From Bacteroidota bacterium (GTDB taxonomy: Bacteria; Bacteroidota; Bacteroidia; Bacteroidales; P3), in contig JAFNAQ010000003.1 in the NCBI GenBank assembly GCA_017860275.1, positions 1-64,000 of the forward strand: DNA of 64,000 bases, written 5' to 3'. This document shows positions 8,546 to 18,593 of the stretch, one piece after another; the first letter of the stretch is position 1, and every line of letters starts with the position of its first letter. A model generated the notes under the pieces. It saw only the letters and a list, made by a program, of their open reading frames with translations, did not search any database and had not been told where the DNA came from. Made by a program: the position numbers and the translations under genes.

Positions 8546-8926
8546 TCAAATCAATAGAACATTCAATTGATGAATATCTTTGTAATAATGGCTTAGGTAC
8601 TTAGCCTTTTGTAAATAATTGCTTGATTGAAAATAATTACTGTTTTGAGATAAACTAGTTTCTCCAAATATAGGATTACTACTAAGTTTAAAGAAAACAA
8701 TTCTATGTTCTGATAAAATAAAATCGAAATCAGATCTCGATTTATTCTTTTTTGAGTCAATATTTTTTGTGCAAACATTAGTAGCCAAATCTTTCTTTAC
8801 GTTAAGCCCTGATTCAAACTTCATCGCAACACTAGCATTATTCTCATACGAAACCGTTGGGCTATAAAATAGACCAATCAGAAACAAGAATAATATTAGT
8901 AACTTCTTAAAGTGTTGCATAAACAT
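8546..8926 (-). CDS. Small exported protein of unknown function
   Basis: A roughly 126-aa protein beginning MFMQHFKKLLILFLFLIGLF, a signal peptide or N-terminal anchor. The rest is polar and has no recognised domain. It contains a short serine/asparagine/tyrosine repeat (SNYFQSSNYLQKAKYL) and only one cysteine. The open frame extends to 8971, but the -7 box TATCTTTG at 8941-8948 lies inside that extension, so translation must begin at the ATG at 8926 or at 8920. It is monocistronic. Confidence 0.5.
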   Translation of the reverse strand: MFMQHFKKLLILFLFLIGLFYSPTVSYENNASVAMKFESGLNVKKDLATNVCTKNIDSKKNKSRSDFDFILSEHRIVFFKLSSNPIFGETSLSQNSNYFQSSNYLQKAKYLSHYYKDIHQLNVLLI

Positions 8927-8940
8927 AATTATTTGCGGTG

Positions 8941-8948
8941 CAAAGATA
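8941..8948 (-). promoter_or_regulatory. Promoter -7 element of the small exported gene
   Basis: TATCTTTG followed by CACC on the minus strand, 15 bp before the chosen ATG. A TTGAC sequence lies about 23 bp further upstream. Confidence 0.7.
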
Positions 8949-9007
8949 ATGATAAAATTTACTTTTGTCAAGTATTTACTAATAAAAAAATCTCAGCGAT
9001 AAATTTA

Positions 9008-9039
9008 TTTGGATATCAATCAAATTATTTATAGCTTTG
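9008..9039 (+). promoter_or_regulatory. Promoter of the hydrogenase-like sensor gene
   Basis: TTTG (9008-9011) and TAGCTTTG (9032-9039) are 20 bp apart, the classic -33/-7 arrangement. The transcript leader would be about 15 nt. Confidence 0.75.
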
Positions 9040-9061
9040 AAGACTGAAAAAACACAATATT

Positions 9062-10918
9062 ATGAGTTGTAGTATAATCTCTTTAGACAAAGATAAATGC
9101 ACATTATGTTATTCTTGTGTAAGAAAATGCCCAGTCAAAGCCATCCATGTAAAGAAAGGCGAAACCGTCCCTGAAATTATTCCCGAAAGATGTATTGGAT
9201 GTGGTAACTGCATACAAGCATGTACATTTAATGCAATAAAAATATATGACTCAAGGGAAGATGTAAAAAAACTTCTTAATTCTGAATTTAAGGTTGCAGC
9301 AGTTTGTGACCCTTCTATTGCCGGAGAATTTGATGACATTACCGACTACAGAAAATTTGTTCAGATGATTCGTCAAATTGGATTTGACTATGTAACAGAA
9401 GCTGCATTTGGAGTTGACCTTGTTGCCAATCGTCAAGCAAGAGTCGTAAACAAGAGAACAGGTAAATATTATCTTACCTCACATTGCCCTGTAATGAATC
9501 TATATGTTGAGAAGTATTCTCCTGACCTTGTAAACAATTTAACTAAGAAAGTTTATCCTGCGGCAGCAACGGCTGTTGCTCTAAGAGAACGTTATGGGAA
9601 AGATTTAAAGGTAGTGAGTATATCTCCTTGCTATGGAGCAAAAAAAGATTTAAACCGTTACGAAAATACTGCAAAACTTGACGCCGTACTTTCTTTTAGA
9701 GAGCTAAGAAAACTATTTAGAGAGCTACATATTAAAGAAGAATCGGTAGAATTTTCCGATTTTGATGCACCTCTTGGTTACAAAGGAGCTCTTTACCCAA
9801 TCCCTGAAGGATTTGTTGAAGCATGTAATCTTTCCACATCTCTAACCGATGGCGACTTCATCACAGCACAAGGACAAACAGATGCTATAGATGCAGTTAA
9901 ACAATTTTCTAAACATGGTAATAAATTCAATAAACATTTTAACCTTTATTTCTGTAAAGGATGTATAGTGGGTCCTGGATCATCTGTTAATGGCCAAAAA
10001 TTTATTCGTCATAATTTGGTGACAGAATACGTAAAGAAAAGAACAGCAAAATTCAATAAAGGAGCTTGGGAAGAGAATATTGAAAAATACATAAATTGCA
10101 ATGATATTAAATGCACTTTCAATATTAATAAACAAGAATTAGAACACCCTTCCCATGAAAAAATTGAACAAGCATTTATTGAATTAGATAAGGAAAAAGA
10201 AGGAAGAAAATTAGATTGTCGTTCTTGTGGTTACAATTCATGCAGAGAATTAGCCGAAGCCATTGCTCAAGGAATTGCCTCTCCTGATATGTGTTTTACC
10301 CATACTCAGATTGGAAATCGTGCATTTTTGAATCAGTTAAACGAATCAAATCTAAGCCTCAAAGAAGCTCATATAGAAAATGAAGAACTAAAGGACTCAC
10401 TCAACGCACAACTAATCCAAAACTCAGAACTATCAAGAGCTCTTTCCATACTCGTACAAAACCTTAATGTTGGAGTAGCTATTGTCGATGAAAAACTAAA
10501 AATAGTAGAGTCAAATGCCCATTTCATTGAAATATTAGGAGACGAGGCAAAGGAAATAGACGAAATAATACCAGGTTTAGCAGGAGCAAGCATTCTTTCT
10601 CTTGTCCCAAAGAATATTTCATCTCAGATAGATTTTATATTGAAAGGGAGCGAGAATATCATAAACAAAGACTGCGAATTCGAAGATAGACTATTAAATA
10701 CAACAATATTCTCACTCATTCCATACAAAAATATCTGCATTATATTCCGTAACCTATATGACCAAGAAGGCAAACCCGAAGAAATAATCAATCGTGTGAC
10801 GCAAATAATTGAAGAAAACCTTCGTCAAGTTCAACAAATAGGTTTTATTTTGGGGGAAGGCGCTGCCAAAACAGAAAAAATGCTAAACACAATAATAAAG
10901 CTAACGAAAAATAGCTAA
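9062..10918 (+). CDS. HydS-like [FeFe]-hydrogenase-domain sensor with PAS domain
   Basis: A 618-aa cytoplasmic protein. Residues 10-60 form a two-cluster ferredoxin domain (CTLCYSCVRKCP, CIGCGNCIQAC). Next is a shortened H-cluster-type domain with TSHCPVM, SPCYGAKK and a final FCKGCIVGPG. It is followed by a Cys-rich [4Fe-4S] domain (CRSCGYNSC and a later Cys), a short coiled coil and a PAS domain. This order matches the sensory [FeFe] hydrogenases (HydS/HsfB-like) thought to report H2 or redox state. Compared with catalytic HydA, the last signature has C-x2-C instead of C-x3-C and lacks the GGG stretch, so high catalytic turnover is unlikely. No kinase or phosphatase output domain is attached and none is adjacent; the usual partner phosphatase is not here. 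Confidence 0.88.
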   Translation: MSCSIISLDKDKCTLCYSCVRKCPVKAIHVKKGETVPEIIPERCIGCGNCIQACTFNAIKIYDSREDVKKLLNSEFKVAAVCDPSIAGEFDDITDYRKFVQMIRQIGFDYVTEAAFGVDLVANRQARVVNKRTGKYYLTSHCPVMNLYVEKYSPDLVNNLTKKVYPAAATAVALRERYGKDLKVVSISPCYGAKKDLNRYENTAKLDAVLSFRELRKLFRELHIKEESVEFSDFDAPLGYKGALYPIPEGFVEACNLSTSLTDGDFITAQGQTDAIDAVKQFSKHGNKFNKHFNLYFCKGCIVGPGSSVNGQKFIRHNLVTEYVKKRTAKFNKGAWEENIEKYINCNDIKCTFNINKQELEHPSHEKIEQAFIELDKEKEGRKLDCRSCGYNSCRELAEAIAQGIASPDMCFTHTQIGNRAFLNQLNESNLSLKEAHIENEELKDSLNAQLIQNSELSRALSILVQNLNVGVAIVDEKLKIVESNAHFIEILGDEAKEIDEIIPGLAGASILSLVPKNISSQIDFILKGSENIINKDCEFEDRLLNTTIFSLIPYKNICIIFRNLYDQEGKPEEIINRVTQIIEENLRQVQQIGFILGEGAAKTEKMLNTIIKLTKNS

Positions 10919-10946
10919 AGACAGGATAAAGCTAATTTTCTTCCCT

Positions 10947-13868
10947 TTATTTTTTGATAATTATCTTTTTGGTTGTAATCTTATTCCCATTCTTTATTTG
11001 AAGTAGGTAATTGCCCTCTAGAAGTTTAGTGACATCTATTGTTCTTGGGAGCTTTTCCCATCGGTTGATGATTTGTCCTAAGTTATTGATAAGCTTAACA
11101 TCGCTAATATCTTTCTTAATATTTAAGAGTTCTATGTTTATTACATCTTTTGCTGGGTTTGGATATATCTTCAATTGCAATTCATCCTCAGTAATACTCT
11201 CAAGAGAACTAACTCCTACTTTGACATTTTCTATATCAGACCAACTGCTAGTGTCTGCTAGTGAACATAGTGTTCTTATTCTAAACATATATTCATCTCC
11301 CAATGTTAGGTTACGGAATATATACTCTGAAACCAAGTTCACTGATATTTCTGACCAAGCAACTGCTGAGCGTTTCTTGTATCCAATTATCCAAGTTTGA
11401 TTTGTGGTATCATCCCATTTACATCTTATTGCATGGTCATTATTCCCAGAGTCGTATAGATAGTCACACTTAAAATTCGAGGGAACAAAGCATCCTGCCT
11501 GAGCTAATGTTGTAAAATTCTTTTGTGTCCATGTGCTTGCACTATCTCCTGCGCAGATAGATTTCAACCTTACGGTATATGGGGTATTTGGCGTTAGGGA
11601 TGTGATAATAAATGGTTGTATTGATACTGATATTATCGATGAATCGTTTGTAGTATTGTCTTTTAGAAGCAATAGCCAATCCTGATTGTTTGAATATTGA
11701 TCCCATTGAAGAGTTGCTGTACTATGTGTCAAATCTATCAAGGAGATACTTTGAGGAGATTTACATAGCTCTTTTATTACAAAATCTTTTATTGCAAAGA
11801 AGTTTCCTGTGTTTGAGAATGATTCTACTATTATTGAAAATCTCACTCCATTTTGGTTTGCCAATTGTGGCAATTCTACTTTAATTTCATTGAAAATAGA
11901 TTTACTTTGAGGTAATGATATTAATGGAAGATAATTCTGTCCATCGACTGTAAATTCCAGTTTGATAGTAGAAAGTGTTGATATTGTATCAAAAAAAGTA
12001 TATGACAAGCTAAGTTCTGGGTAGCCTACATTAGTAAAATCGAAATATGGAGAAAGAAGCACTGAGTCATTTATCACATCCCAACAATTTGAAACGTTTG
12101 TGTAACCTGAACTACTTGTCCAAAGAGTTGTGTCGGTAATTGATATATATGGATATTGAGTTTGTGAATTGCAAAGTGTGTAAAATAAAAAATCATCGGA
12201 ATATCGAGAGGTGTCGCCTTGAAAAGAAACTGCCTTTATCCTTACTCTATAATTGGTGTTTGGGGTTAAATTATTCAAAGTGTCATTTGGATAGAACTTT
12301 TGTTTCTTAGTAAAAATTGTAGATGCTCCATTATCTAAACCATATTCAAATATCCAACTCAATACCTGTGGGCTATTATCCCATGCCACAACGGCTTTAT
12401 TATTTGTATAGGAAAGAGTTTTTATATCGCTTGGAGGAAGACATAATATATTTGTTTTAAAGGTATCTACTGCCGACCAAAGACTCTGTTCCATTGTGCA
12501 ATCGGCTTGAACTCTATACATATATGATGTATTGTCATCTAAGTTAGAAAGATAATAATTTGGAGTTACTCCATTTACTTGATTCCAAACTTGACTACCT
12601 ACTTTTCTGTATTGTAAATTAAAGACACTCTGAGTGAAGGCGAAGCCCCAGTTTAAGACGGCTGATGATGAAGTGATATAACTATGAGTTGGATTGGTTG
12701 GAGTCGCACAATATCTTGCTGTAATGTATATATCATCAACTATTGCACCTCCTGCTCCTCCAAGTGAGGAATTATTCACCCATGCAAAGACTACCCTTCT
12801 AACCTGCCCTACATATTGCGCTGGTATATCTATATGTTCCATTTGCCATGTTGAATCATTGCCATAATATAAAGCTTGACCTATTTGAAAGGAACTTGAT
12901 GGTAATTGATTTATATCTAAGGATGTGTTCGCACTCATTAAATAGACCTTTAATCCATCGTTTGATAATTCTCCTAAGGCTCTCCATTTAAAATCCATAT
13001 AGAAACTTGTAGCATATGAAGGTATATTCACGTCAATATATGCATAATTTATTGCACTTATATTTGAATAATACTGATTAGACTGCCCTGCATCGGATGA
13101 AACATATATTGCCTTGTTCCCATCAATTGTAACATTGTAAGCACTATCTAATAACCACGGGTTTACTGTCCCATTTATAAAACCAAACGATGTATTTTGA
13201 GCTGAATTTTCGAATGTTTGTTGAACTGGGAGGTAGTAGTTTTGATCCGAAATATATTTTGTATTAATAAAACTCCAACTACTTGTTGAGTCTCCACATA
13301 TTGTTCTTACGGCTATCTGATACCAATTATCTAAGCTAACTCCGGTTAGAAGTACATTATAATTTTGTGTTATTATACTTGCTCCATCATATTCTGGGTT
13401 TGAACCTAAAGTTCCATAAACCACTTCCCATTGAGAAGATGTGTCTTGTGGCACCCATTGCACATTAATCCCACTACTTGTCATATTTTCTATCTGAAGC
13501 TGAGTTACCGGAAGGCAAGTTGTTGTTATCTGAGGAGTGAAAAACGATCCTACACTTGACCATGCTGAGGTATCGCCTAAATTATCAACCATACATACTC
13601 TCCAGTTATACATTACCCCTGAGAGCAATGAGTTTAATTGTAAGGTATTAGATGAAACAAAAGAATAGTTAATATTCTGACTTTGAGATACGTTATATGA
13701 AACTATCCAATAATTAGCATTTGTGTCTGCGCTCCAACTTAAGGTTGCCCCATTTGCAAGAATATTTATTGCAGTTAGATTTGTTGGAGTTGGATATGGA
13801 GATAGACTGGCTTTTGAAACAAAGGTGCTAAACAACAATACAATGCTTAAAAGAATACATTTTTTCAT
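10947..13868 (-). CDS. T9SS-exported multi-domain fibronectin type III protein
   Basis: A 973-aa protein with a signal peptide, several Fn3-like repeats (typical starts PTPTNLTAINI, LPPSDIKTLSY and PQSISLIDLT; typical ends NTNYRVRIKA and NTPYTVRLKS), and a jelly-roll or adhesin-like stretch at about 215-390 ending in GAIVDDIYITARYC. The C-terminal 85 residues are a type A sorting domain: KIYPNPAKDVINI, then GNYLLQIKNG and a lysine-rich end. It is therefore a cell-surface or secreted adhesin-like protein. No catalytic domain could be recognised. It is monocistronic and divergent from parE. Confidence 0.85.
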   Translation of the reverse strand: MKKCILLSIVLLFSTFVSKASLSPYPTPTNLTAINILANGATLSWSADTNANYWIVSYNVSQSQNINYSFVSSNTLQLNSLLSGVMYNWRVCMVDNLGDTSAWSSVGSFFTPQITTTCLPVTQLQIENMTSSGINVQWVPQDTSSQWEVVYGTLGSNPEYDGASIITQNYNVLLTGVSLDNWYQIAVRTICGDSTSSWSFINTKYISDQNYYLPVQQTFENSAQNTSFGFINGTVNPWLLDSAYNVTIDGNKAIYVSSDAGQSNQYYSNISAINYAYIDVNIPSYATSFYMDFKWRALGELSNDGLKVYLMSANTSLDINQLPSSSFQIGQALYYGNDSTWQMEHIDIPAQYVGQVRRVVFAWVNNSSLGGAGGAIVDDIYITARYCATPTNPTHSYITSSSAVLNWGFAFTQSVFNLQYRKVGSQVWNQVNGVTPNYYLSNLDDNTSYMYRVQADCTMEQSLWSAVDTFKTNILCLPPSDIKTLSYTNNKAVVAWDNSPQVLSWIFEYGLDNGASTIFTKKQKFYPNDTLNNLTPNTNYRVRIKAVSFQGDTSRYSDDFLFYTLCNSQTQYPYISITDTTLWTSSSGYTNVSNCWDVINDSVLLSPYFDFTNVGYPELSLSYTFFDTISTLSTIKLEFTVDGQNYLPLISLPQSKSIFNEIKVELPQLANQNGVRFSIIVESFSNTGNFFAIKDFVIKELCKSPQSISLIDLTHSTATLQWDQYSNNQDWLLLLKDNTTNDSSIISVSIQPFIITSLTPNTPYTVRLKSICAGDSASTWTQKNFTTLAQAGCFVPSNFKCDYLYDSGNNDHAIRCKWDDTTNQTWIIGYKKRSAVAWSEISVNLVSEYIFRNLTLGDEYMFRIRTLCSLADTSSWSDIENVKVGVSSLESITEDELQLKIYPNPAKDVINIELLNIKKDISDVKLINNLGQIINRWEKLPRTIDVTKLLEGNYLLQIKNGNKITTKKIIIKK

Positions 13869-13899
13869 ATACGTAAATTATTATTGGCTTAATAAACAG

Positions 13900-13907
13900 C
13901 AAATTTA
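13900..13907 (-). promoter_or_regulatory. Promoter -7 element of the Fn3 gene
   Basis: TAAATTTG on the minus strand, with a TTTG -33 element 20 bp upstream. Confidence 0.7.
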
Positions 13908-13939
13908 TACAAATAGTAACTATTAAACAAAGATTTTTG

Positions 13940-13947
13940 TATTTTTG
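13940..13947 (+). promoter_or_regulatory. Promoter -7 element of parE, near-leaderless
   Basis: TATTTTTG is followed by C, and the parE ATG begins only 7 nt after it, so the transcript probably starts at or very near the start codon. An upstream TTG (13945) in the same frame falls inside the box and cannot be the translation start. Confidence 0.65.
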
Positions 13948-13953
13948 CATTCT

Positions 13954-15819
13954 ATGACATTGGAAGAAGAAATAAATAGATCTAATTATAATGAGGATAG
14001 CGTTAAGTCGCTTGAATGGAACGAACATATACGTTTGCGTCCTGGTATGTATATTGGGAAGCTAGGCGATGGTGCATCTCCCGACGATGGTATTTATATC
14101 CTTATTAAAGAAGTTATTGACAACTCTATCGATGAATTCGCTATGGGTTTTGGCAAGACTATTGAAATTAATGTTGATTTTGATTCCAACAAAGTCTCAG
14201 TAAGAGATAATGGTAGAGGAATTCCATTGGGTGCTGTAGTTGACTGCGTTTCTAAAATAAACACTGGAGCAAAGTATGACTCTAATGTTTTCCATAAATC
14301 GGTAGGGATGAATGGAGTTGGTACAAAAGCTGTGAATGCTCTTTCTGAATATTTTAGAGTTCAATCTGTTCGTAAAGCAAGAACAAAAATTGCTGAATTT
14401 TGTGGAGGTAATCTAAAAAATGAACATGAGATTGAGAAAACAGAACTTCAAGATGGAACAATGATTGAGTTTATTCCCGATAAGACTATTTTCGGAAACT
14501 ACTCTTTTATCAATGACTATATAGAAAAACTTATCTGGAACTATGCTTATCTAAATAGAGGGCTTAGCTTAATGTATAATGGGAAAAAGTTCCATTCTAA
14601 AAATGGACTTTTCGACCTATTAGAAAACAATATTGACTCCGAAATATCTTATCCTATTATTCATATTAGAGAAGAAAACTTCGAATTCGCCTTCACACAC
14701 TCCGAAAAAGCATACGGAGAAGAATATTACTCTTTTGTTAATGGTCAACACACTTCACAAGGAGGGACTCACCAACAAGCTTTTCGTGAAGCAATTGTAA
14801 AGGTATGTAAAGAATTCTACAAAAAAGATTATGAGCCATCTGATATTAGAACAGGTCTTATATGTGCAATTAGTCTAAGAATTCAAGAACCTGTCTTTGA
14901 ATCCCAAACTAAAACAAAACTTGGTTCTATGAATATGGAACCTAATGGTAAGGGGCAAACTGTACGGATATTTATTAATGATATTGTAAAAAGAAATCTT
15001 GATAATTTCCTTCATATCAACTCCGAAACTGCTGAGGGTCTTTTAAGAAAGATTATTCAAAGCGAGAAGGAAAGAAAAGACATGGCGAGTATTAAAAAAG
15101 TGGCCAAAGAGTCTGCCAAGAAAATTTCTTTACATAACAAAAAACTTCGTGATTGTAGAATTCATTACAACACTAAAGATGAAAGAAGATTAGAGTCTAC
15201 TTTATTTATTACCGAAGGTGATTCTGCTTCTGGCTCTATAACTAAATCAAGAGATGTAAATACACAAGCTGTGTTCTCACTTAGAGGAAAGCCTTTAAAC
15301 TGCTACGGAGAGAAAAAAGACTTCGTTTATAGAAACGAAGAGTTTAATCTTCTTCAAAGTGCCTTGAATATTGAAGAGGATTTGGAAAATCTTAGATATA
15401 ATAATATTGTTATTGCAACAGATGCCGATGTCGATGGTATGCATATTCGTATGTTACTTATGACATTCTTCTTACAATTCTTCCCTGAACTAGTTAGAGC
15501 TGGACATATATATATTCTCCAAACCCCTTTGTTTAGGGTTAGAAATAAACAAAAAACCTTCTATTGTTATTCCGATGAAGAAAGACAAAGTGCTATTGCT
15601 TCACTTGGAGCTAATCCAGAGATAACTCGTTTCAAAGGATTGGGTGAAATATCTCCAGATGAGTTCAGGCATTTTATTGGGAAAGACATTAAACTTGACC
15701 CTGTACTATTGAATAAAGAATCTGGGATTAAAGAAGTATTATCATTCTTTATGGGAGATAATACTCCCGAAAGACAAACCTATATCATTAATAATCTTCG
15801 TTACGAAGAAGCAATTTAA
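13954..15819 (+). CDS. parE: DNA topoisomerase IV subunit B (ParE)
   Basis: ATPase subunit of the type IIA topoisomerase that decatenates chromosomes. The 621-aa protein has a GHKL ATPase domain ([23 protein letters not shown]), a transducer region (QTKTKLGS), a Toprim domain ([25 protein letters not shown]) and the C-terminal FKGLGE motif. It lacks the roughly 170-residue insert of many gyrase B proteins, which with its length favours ParE. The usual partner parC does not follow; four exported or membrane-protein genes do. The start is set by the promoter just upstream. Confidence 0.93.
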   Translation: MTLEEEINRSNYNEDSVKSLEWNEHIRLRPGMYIGKLGDGASPDDGIYILIKEVIDNSIDEFAMGFGKTIEINVDFDSNKVSVRDNGRGIPLGAVVDCVSKINTGAKYDSNVFHKSVGMNGVGTKAVNALSEYFRVQSVRKARTKIAEFCGGNLKNEHEIEKTELQDGTMIEFIPDKTIFGNYSFINDYIEKLIWNYAYLNRGLSLMYNGKKFHSKNGLFDLLENNIDSEISYPIIHIREENFEFAFTHSEKAYGEEYYSFVNGQHTSQGGTHQQAFREAIVKVCKEFYKKDYEPSDIRTGLICAISLRIQEPVFESQTKTKLGSMNMEPNGKGQTVRIFINDIVKRNLDNFLHINSETAEGLLRKIIQSEKERKDMASIKKVAKESAKKISLHNKKLRDCRIHYNTKDERRLESTLFITEGDSASGSITKSRDVNTQAVFSLRGKPLNCYGEKKDFVYRNEEFNLLQSALNIEEDLENLRYNNIVIATDADVDGMHIRMLLMTFFLQFFPELVRAGHIYILQTPLFRVRNKQKTFYCYSDEERQSAIASLGANPEITRFKGLGEISPDEFRHFIGKDIKLDPVLLNKESGIKEVLSFFMGDNTPERQTYIINNLRYEEAI

Positions 15820-15840
15820 GTTTAGAAAAAAATATAAAAT

Positions 15841-16530
15841 ATGGATATGAAAAAATCATTCTTACTAACTATTGTTTTATTAGTTTCTATTTGTTTATCA
15901 AATAATACTCTTTTTGCACAAGAAGGAGAAAATGATGAAAAAATTAAACCATGGACAGATGTTGTGAAAAACACTTCCGATCCTGCTTCATGGCGTTGGA
16001 ATAAGAACGAAAACTCTCGTTTTACTATTAGAGGTGACTGGGATGGAGATGGATTTGATGAGATGTTATATGAGGGAGCAACAAAGTTATTCTCTGATAA
16101 TAATGAGCTAACTCCACTAAATCTTCCTGGAGACTTAGGTGTGTTTTTCTTAGTTAATGAAGGAGATTTAGATGGCGACGGTGGAGATGAAATTTCATTT
16201 ATGAGTGTTAATAGAGATTATTCTAACTTTAATGTATATAGGATTTGGTCATATACAGGAAACCGTTGGCAAGAAATTTTCCAAGTGAGGGTTCATATCT
16301 GGGATTGTCCAAACTACCAACCTAAGAATTTCCAAGAAAGTTTCACTCATGAGTGGAAGAAAAAAAATAATTTCAGCCTAAATAAGATAATCTTAAAGAA
16401 ACATGATGGCATTGTTGATGTAATTGGTATACATCCAAATGGTAGATATGCAATTGAAGAAATTAAGATTATTAATAAAGGCTCAACAAAAAGGAAATGG
16501 GGAAAAGTAATTCAACCAAGAGAGGACTAA
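15841..16530 (+). CDS. Exported protein with FG-GAP-like calcium-site repeats
   Basis: A 229-aa protein with a signal peptide ending LFAQ. Two DxDxDG-type stretches (RGDWDGDGFDEM and EGDLDGDGGDEI) resemble the metal-binding loops of FG-GAP/VCBS beta-propeller repeats, but only two are present, too few for a full propeller. The function is unknown. It starts 21 bp after parE and its 3' end overlaps the next gene by 34 bp, so the two are probably co-translated. ATG at 15841 and 15847 are both possible starts. Confidence 0.7.
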   Translation: MDMKKSFLLTIVLLVSICLSNNTLFAQEGENDEKIKPWTDVVKNTSDPASWRWNKNENSRFTIRGDWDGDGFDEMLYEGATKLFSDNNELTPLNLPGDLGVFFLVNEGDLDGDGGDEISFMSVNRDYSNFNVYRIWSYTGNRWQEIFQVRVHIWDCPNYQPKNFQESFTHEWKKKNNFSLNKIILKKHDGIVDVIGIHPNGRYAIEEIKIINKGSTKRKWGKVIQPRED

Positions 16531-17780
16531 TATCTCTTTTTCTAGTAATAATATTTTTTTCTTCTCAGAACATTTTCTCTCAAGAGCAAAATGATAAAAG
16601 AGTAGTAAATTCAAGCATTGATAATACAGTTAGAACTCTTGCTTCAGAAGGTTTTGAAGGCAGAGCTCCTCAAACAAAAGGAGATACCCTAACAGCAATA
16701 TTTGTCTCTAATTTTTTTCAAAGCAATGGTATTAAACCCTTACTAAAAGATTATTTTCAAGAAGTCTCTTATAAGGATAGGGTAAAAAATGCAATTAATA
16801 AAGACAGTGCTAACACTCTAACCTATTCAAGGAATGTTATTGGAATAATTGAAGGCTCGGACAAGAACCTTAAGAATGAGTATATAATTATTGGGGCTCA
16901 TATGGACCATCTTGGTATGGGAGGAAGAATGTCTGGTTCAAGAATAGATTCTTTGGCTGTGCATTATGGTGCTGATGATAATGCTTCTGGAGTTGCCCTT
17001 ATGCTCGATTTAGCTAAGAAATTTATAAACAAACCCTCAAAGAGAAGTTTAATTTTTATTGCATTTGCTGGAGAAGAGAAAGGATTAGTGGGTTCGAAGG
17101 GCTTCGTTAACAATCTACCTTTTGATAAGAATCTTATTAATGCCATGTTTAACTTCGATATGGTTGGTAATCTAAAAAATAACTCAATTACTGCTGGAGG
17201 TAGCAAGACTTCCTCGACCTCAGAAGAACTGATAATGAAGCATGCACAAAAGCATAATCTTAAACCTAGCCTATCTCCAAATGGTCATGGTCCTTCCGAT
17301 CATTCTTCTTTCTATGCAAAGAATATTCCAGTATTTTATTTTACTACTGGTGCTGATGATACCTATCACACACCAAGAGATAATGCTGATAGAATAAACT
17401 ATAAAGGTATTGAATTACTTTCCAATTTTACTTATGATTTGATTAAGGATATTGCCAATAATAAAGATAGATTGGTTTTTCAAGAGGCTGGCTCAGCTAC
17501 TCAAGAAACTGGACGTGCAAGTTTCAAGATAACTCTTGGTATTATGCCCGATGTGACAGGAAGCACAGAAAATGGTTTAAAGGCAGATGTAGTAATAAAG
17601 GATAGACCTGCTTATAAGGCTGGTCTTCAGAATGGGGATATAATTATTGAGATTGACTCGGTTAAGGTTAAGGATATTAATGATTATATGAAGTGCTTGG
17701 CAAGCCTTAAGGCTGATTCTATTACAAAAGTAAAGGTAATAAGAGGCTCTGAGGTAAAAGAATTTGAAGTCAAGTTATAA
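16497..17780 (+). CDS. Exported M28-family zinc aminopeptidase with PDZ domain
   Basis: A 427-aa protein with a signal peptide (LFLVIIFFSSQNIFSQ). The M28 core shows the two-zinc ligands in order: GAHMDHLG (His), ADDNASG (bridging Asp), AGEEKG (catalytic Glu then Glu), NFDMVG (Asp) and YHTPRD (His). A C-terminal PDZ domain follows at about 345-427 (GLQNGDIIIEIDSVKV). It probably cleaves N-terminal residues from peptides in the periplasm or at the surface. Its start lies within the preceding gene, and the next gene is 11 bp downstream. Confidence 0.9.
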   Translation: MGKSNSTKRGLISLFLVIIFFSSQNIFSQEQNDKRVVNSSIDNTVRTLASEGFEGRAPQTKGDTLTAIFVSNFFQSNGIKPLLKDYFQEVSYKDRVKNAINKDSANTLTYSRNVIGIIEGSDKNLKNEYIIIGAHMDHLGMGGRMSGSRIDSLAVHYGADDNASGVALMLDLAKKFINKPSKRSLIFIAFAGEEKGLVGSKGFVNNLPFDKNLINAMFNFDMVGNLKNNSITAGGSKTSSTSEELIMKHAQKHNLKPSLSPNGHGPSDHSSFYAKNIPVFYFTTGADDTYHTPRDNADRINYKGIELLSNFTYDLIKDIANNKDRLVFQEAGSATQETGRASFKITLGIMPDVTGSTENGLKADVVIKDRPAYKAGLQNGDIIIEIDSVKVKDINDYMKCLASLKADSITKVKVIRGSEVKEFEVKL

Positions 17781-17791
17781 ACAAGAATAAT

Positions 17792-18592
17792 ATGAAGAAG
17801 TCAACAGTTGTACTATTTTGGATTATTGCAGTGCTTATGACCTTAGGTGCTAGCGTTTATCAACGCATGAGTGGACCTACTAACCCTAAAAGAACTACAA
17901 TCAGCATAAACAATCAAGAATATAAACTGAAACTTCCTCGCTCTGGTGGCACAAAAGACTGTGAGGTTTCTTTAAATATTGATAAGAACTCTAAGGCTAA
18001 ATTATTCTATAAGAAATATCCATCTTCTGATGAGTTTGCAGAACTTGATTTTGTCCCAAAAGATGGAAAAATGATTGCTTACCTCCCTCTTCAACCTCCT
18101 GCTGGAAAACTTTCTTATTATATTCAAGTTGATGATAAAGCAATTTGCAAAGAAGAACCTTTAATAATAAGGTTTAAGGGCGATGTTCCTTCGTGGGTAT
18201 TGATTCCTCATATTATTTTAATGTTTGTGGCAATGCTTTTTGCTAACTATGGTTTGATTCTAACCATTGCAAACAAGCCTCATTTTAAGCGTTATCTATA
18301 TCTTACAATCTCAACATTAATAGCTGGAGGTTTTATATTTGGACCACTTGTTCAGAAATTTGCCTTTGGTGTTTATTGGAGTGGTTTCCCGTTTGGTTAC
18401 GACCTTACAGACAACAAGACTCTTATTGCTCTTGTGGCTTTATTATTAGTAATACCAATAATAAATAAAAAGGCTGTTCGCTGGGCTGCTATGATTGCTT
18501 TTGTTGTTATGATTAGTATTTTCTCAATACCTCATTCTTTAAGAGGCAGTGAGTTAAATCATGAAACAGGAAAACTAGAGTCAGGCAGGTAG
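17792..18592 (+). CDS. Membrane protein with extracytoplasmic beta domain, unknown function
   Basis: A 266-aa protein with an N-terminal membrane helix, then about 100 residues of beta-rich extracytoplasmic domain (with QPPAGKLSYYIQV), then about four further membrane helices and a short polar tail. I recognise the pattern as a conserved Bacteroidota hypothetical but cannot name a function. It is the last gene of the parE operon and is convergent with porQ, with 1 bp between the stop codons. Confidence 0.65.
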   Translation: MKKSTVVLFWIIAVLMTLGASVYQRMSGPTNPKRTTISINNQEYKLKLPRSGGTKDCEVSLNIDKNSKAKLFYKKYPSSDEFAELDFVPKDGKMIAYLPLQPPAGKLSYYIQVDDKAICKEEPLIIRFKGDVPSWVLIPHIILMFVAMLFANYGLILTIANKPHFKRYLYLTISTLIAGGFIFGPLVQKFAFGVYWSGFPFGYDLTDNKTLIALVALLLVIPIINKKAVRWAAMIAFVVMISIFSIPHSLRGSELNHETGKLESGR

Positions 18593-18593
18593 A

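Noticed and set aside
13945-13953. TTG start for parE
   Set aside because: The TTG is part of the -7 promoter box, so it would not be in the transcript.
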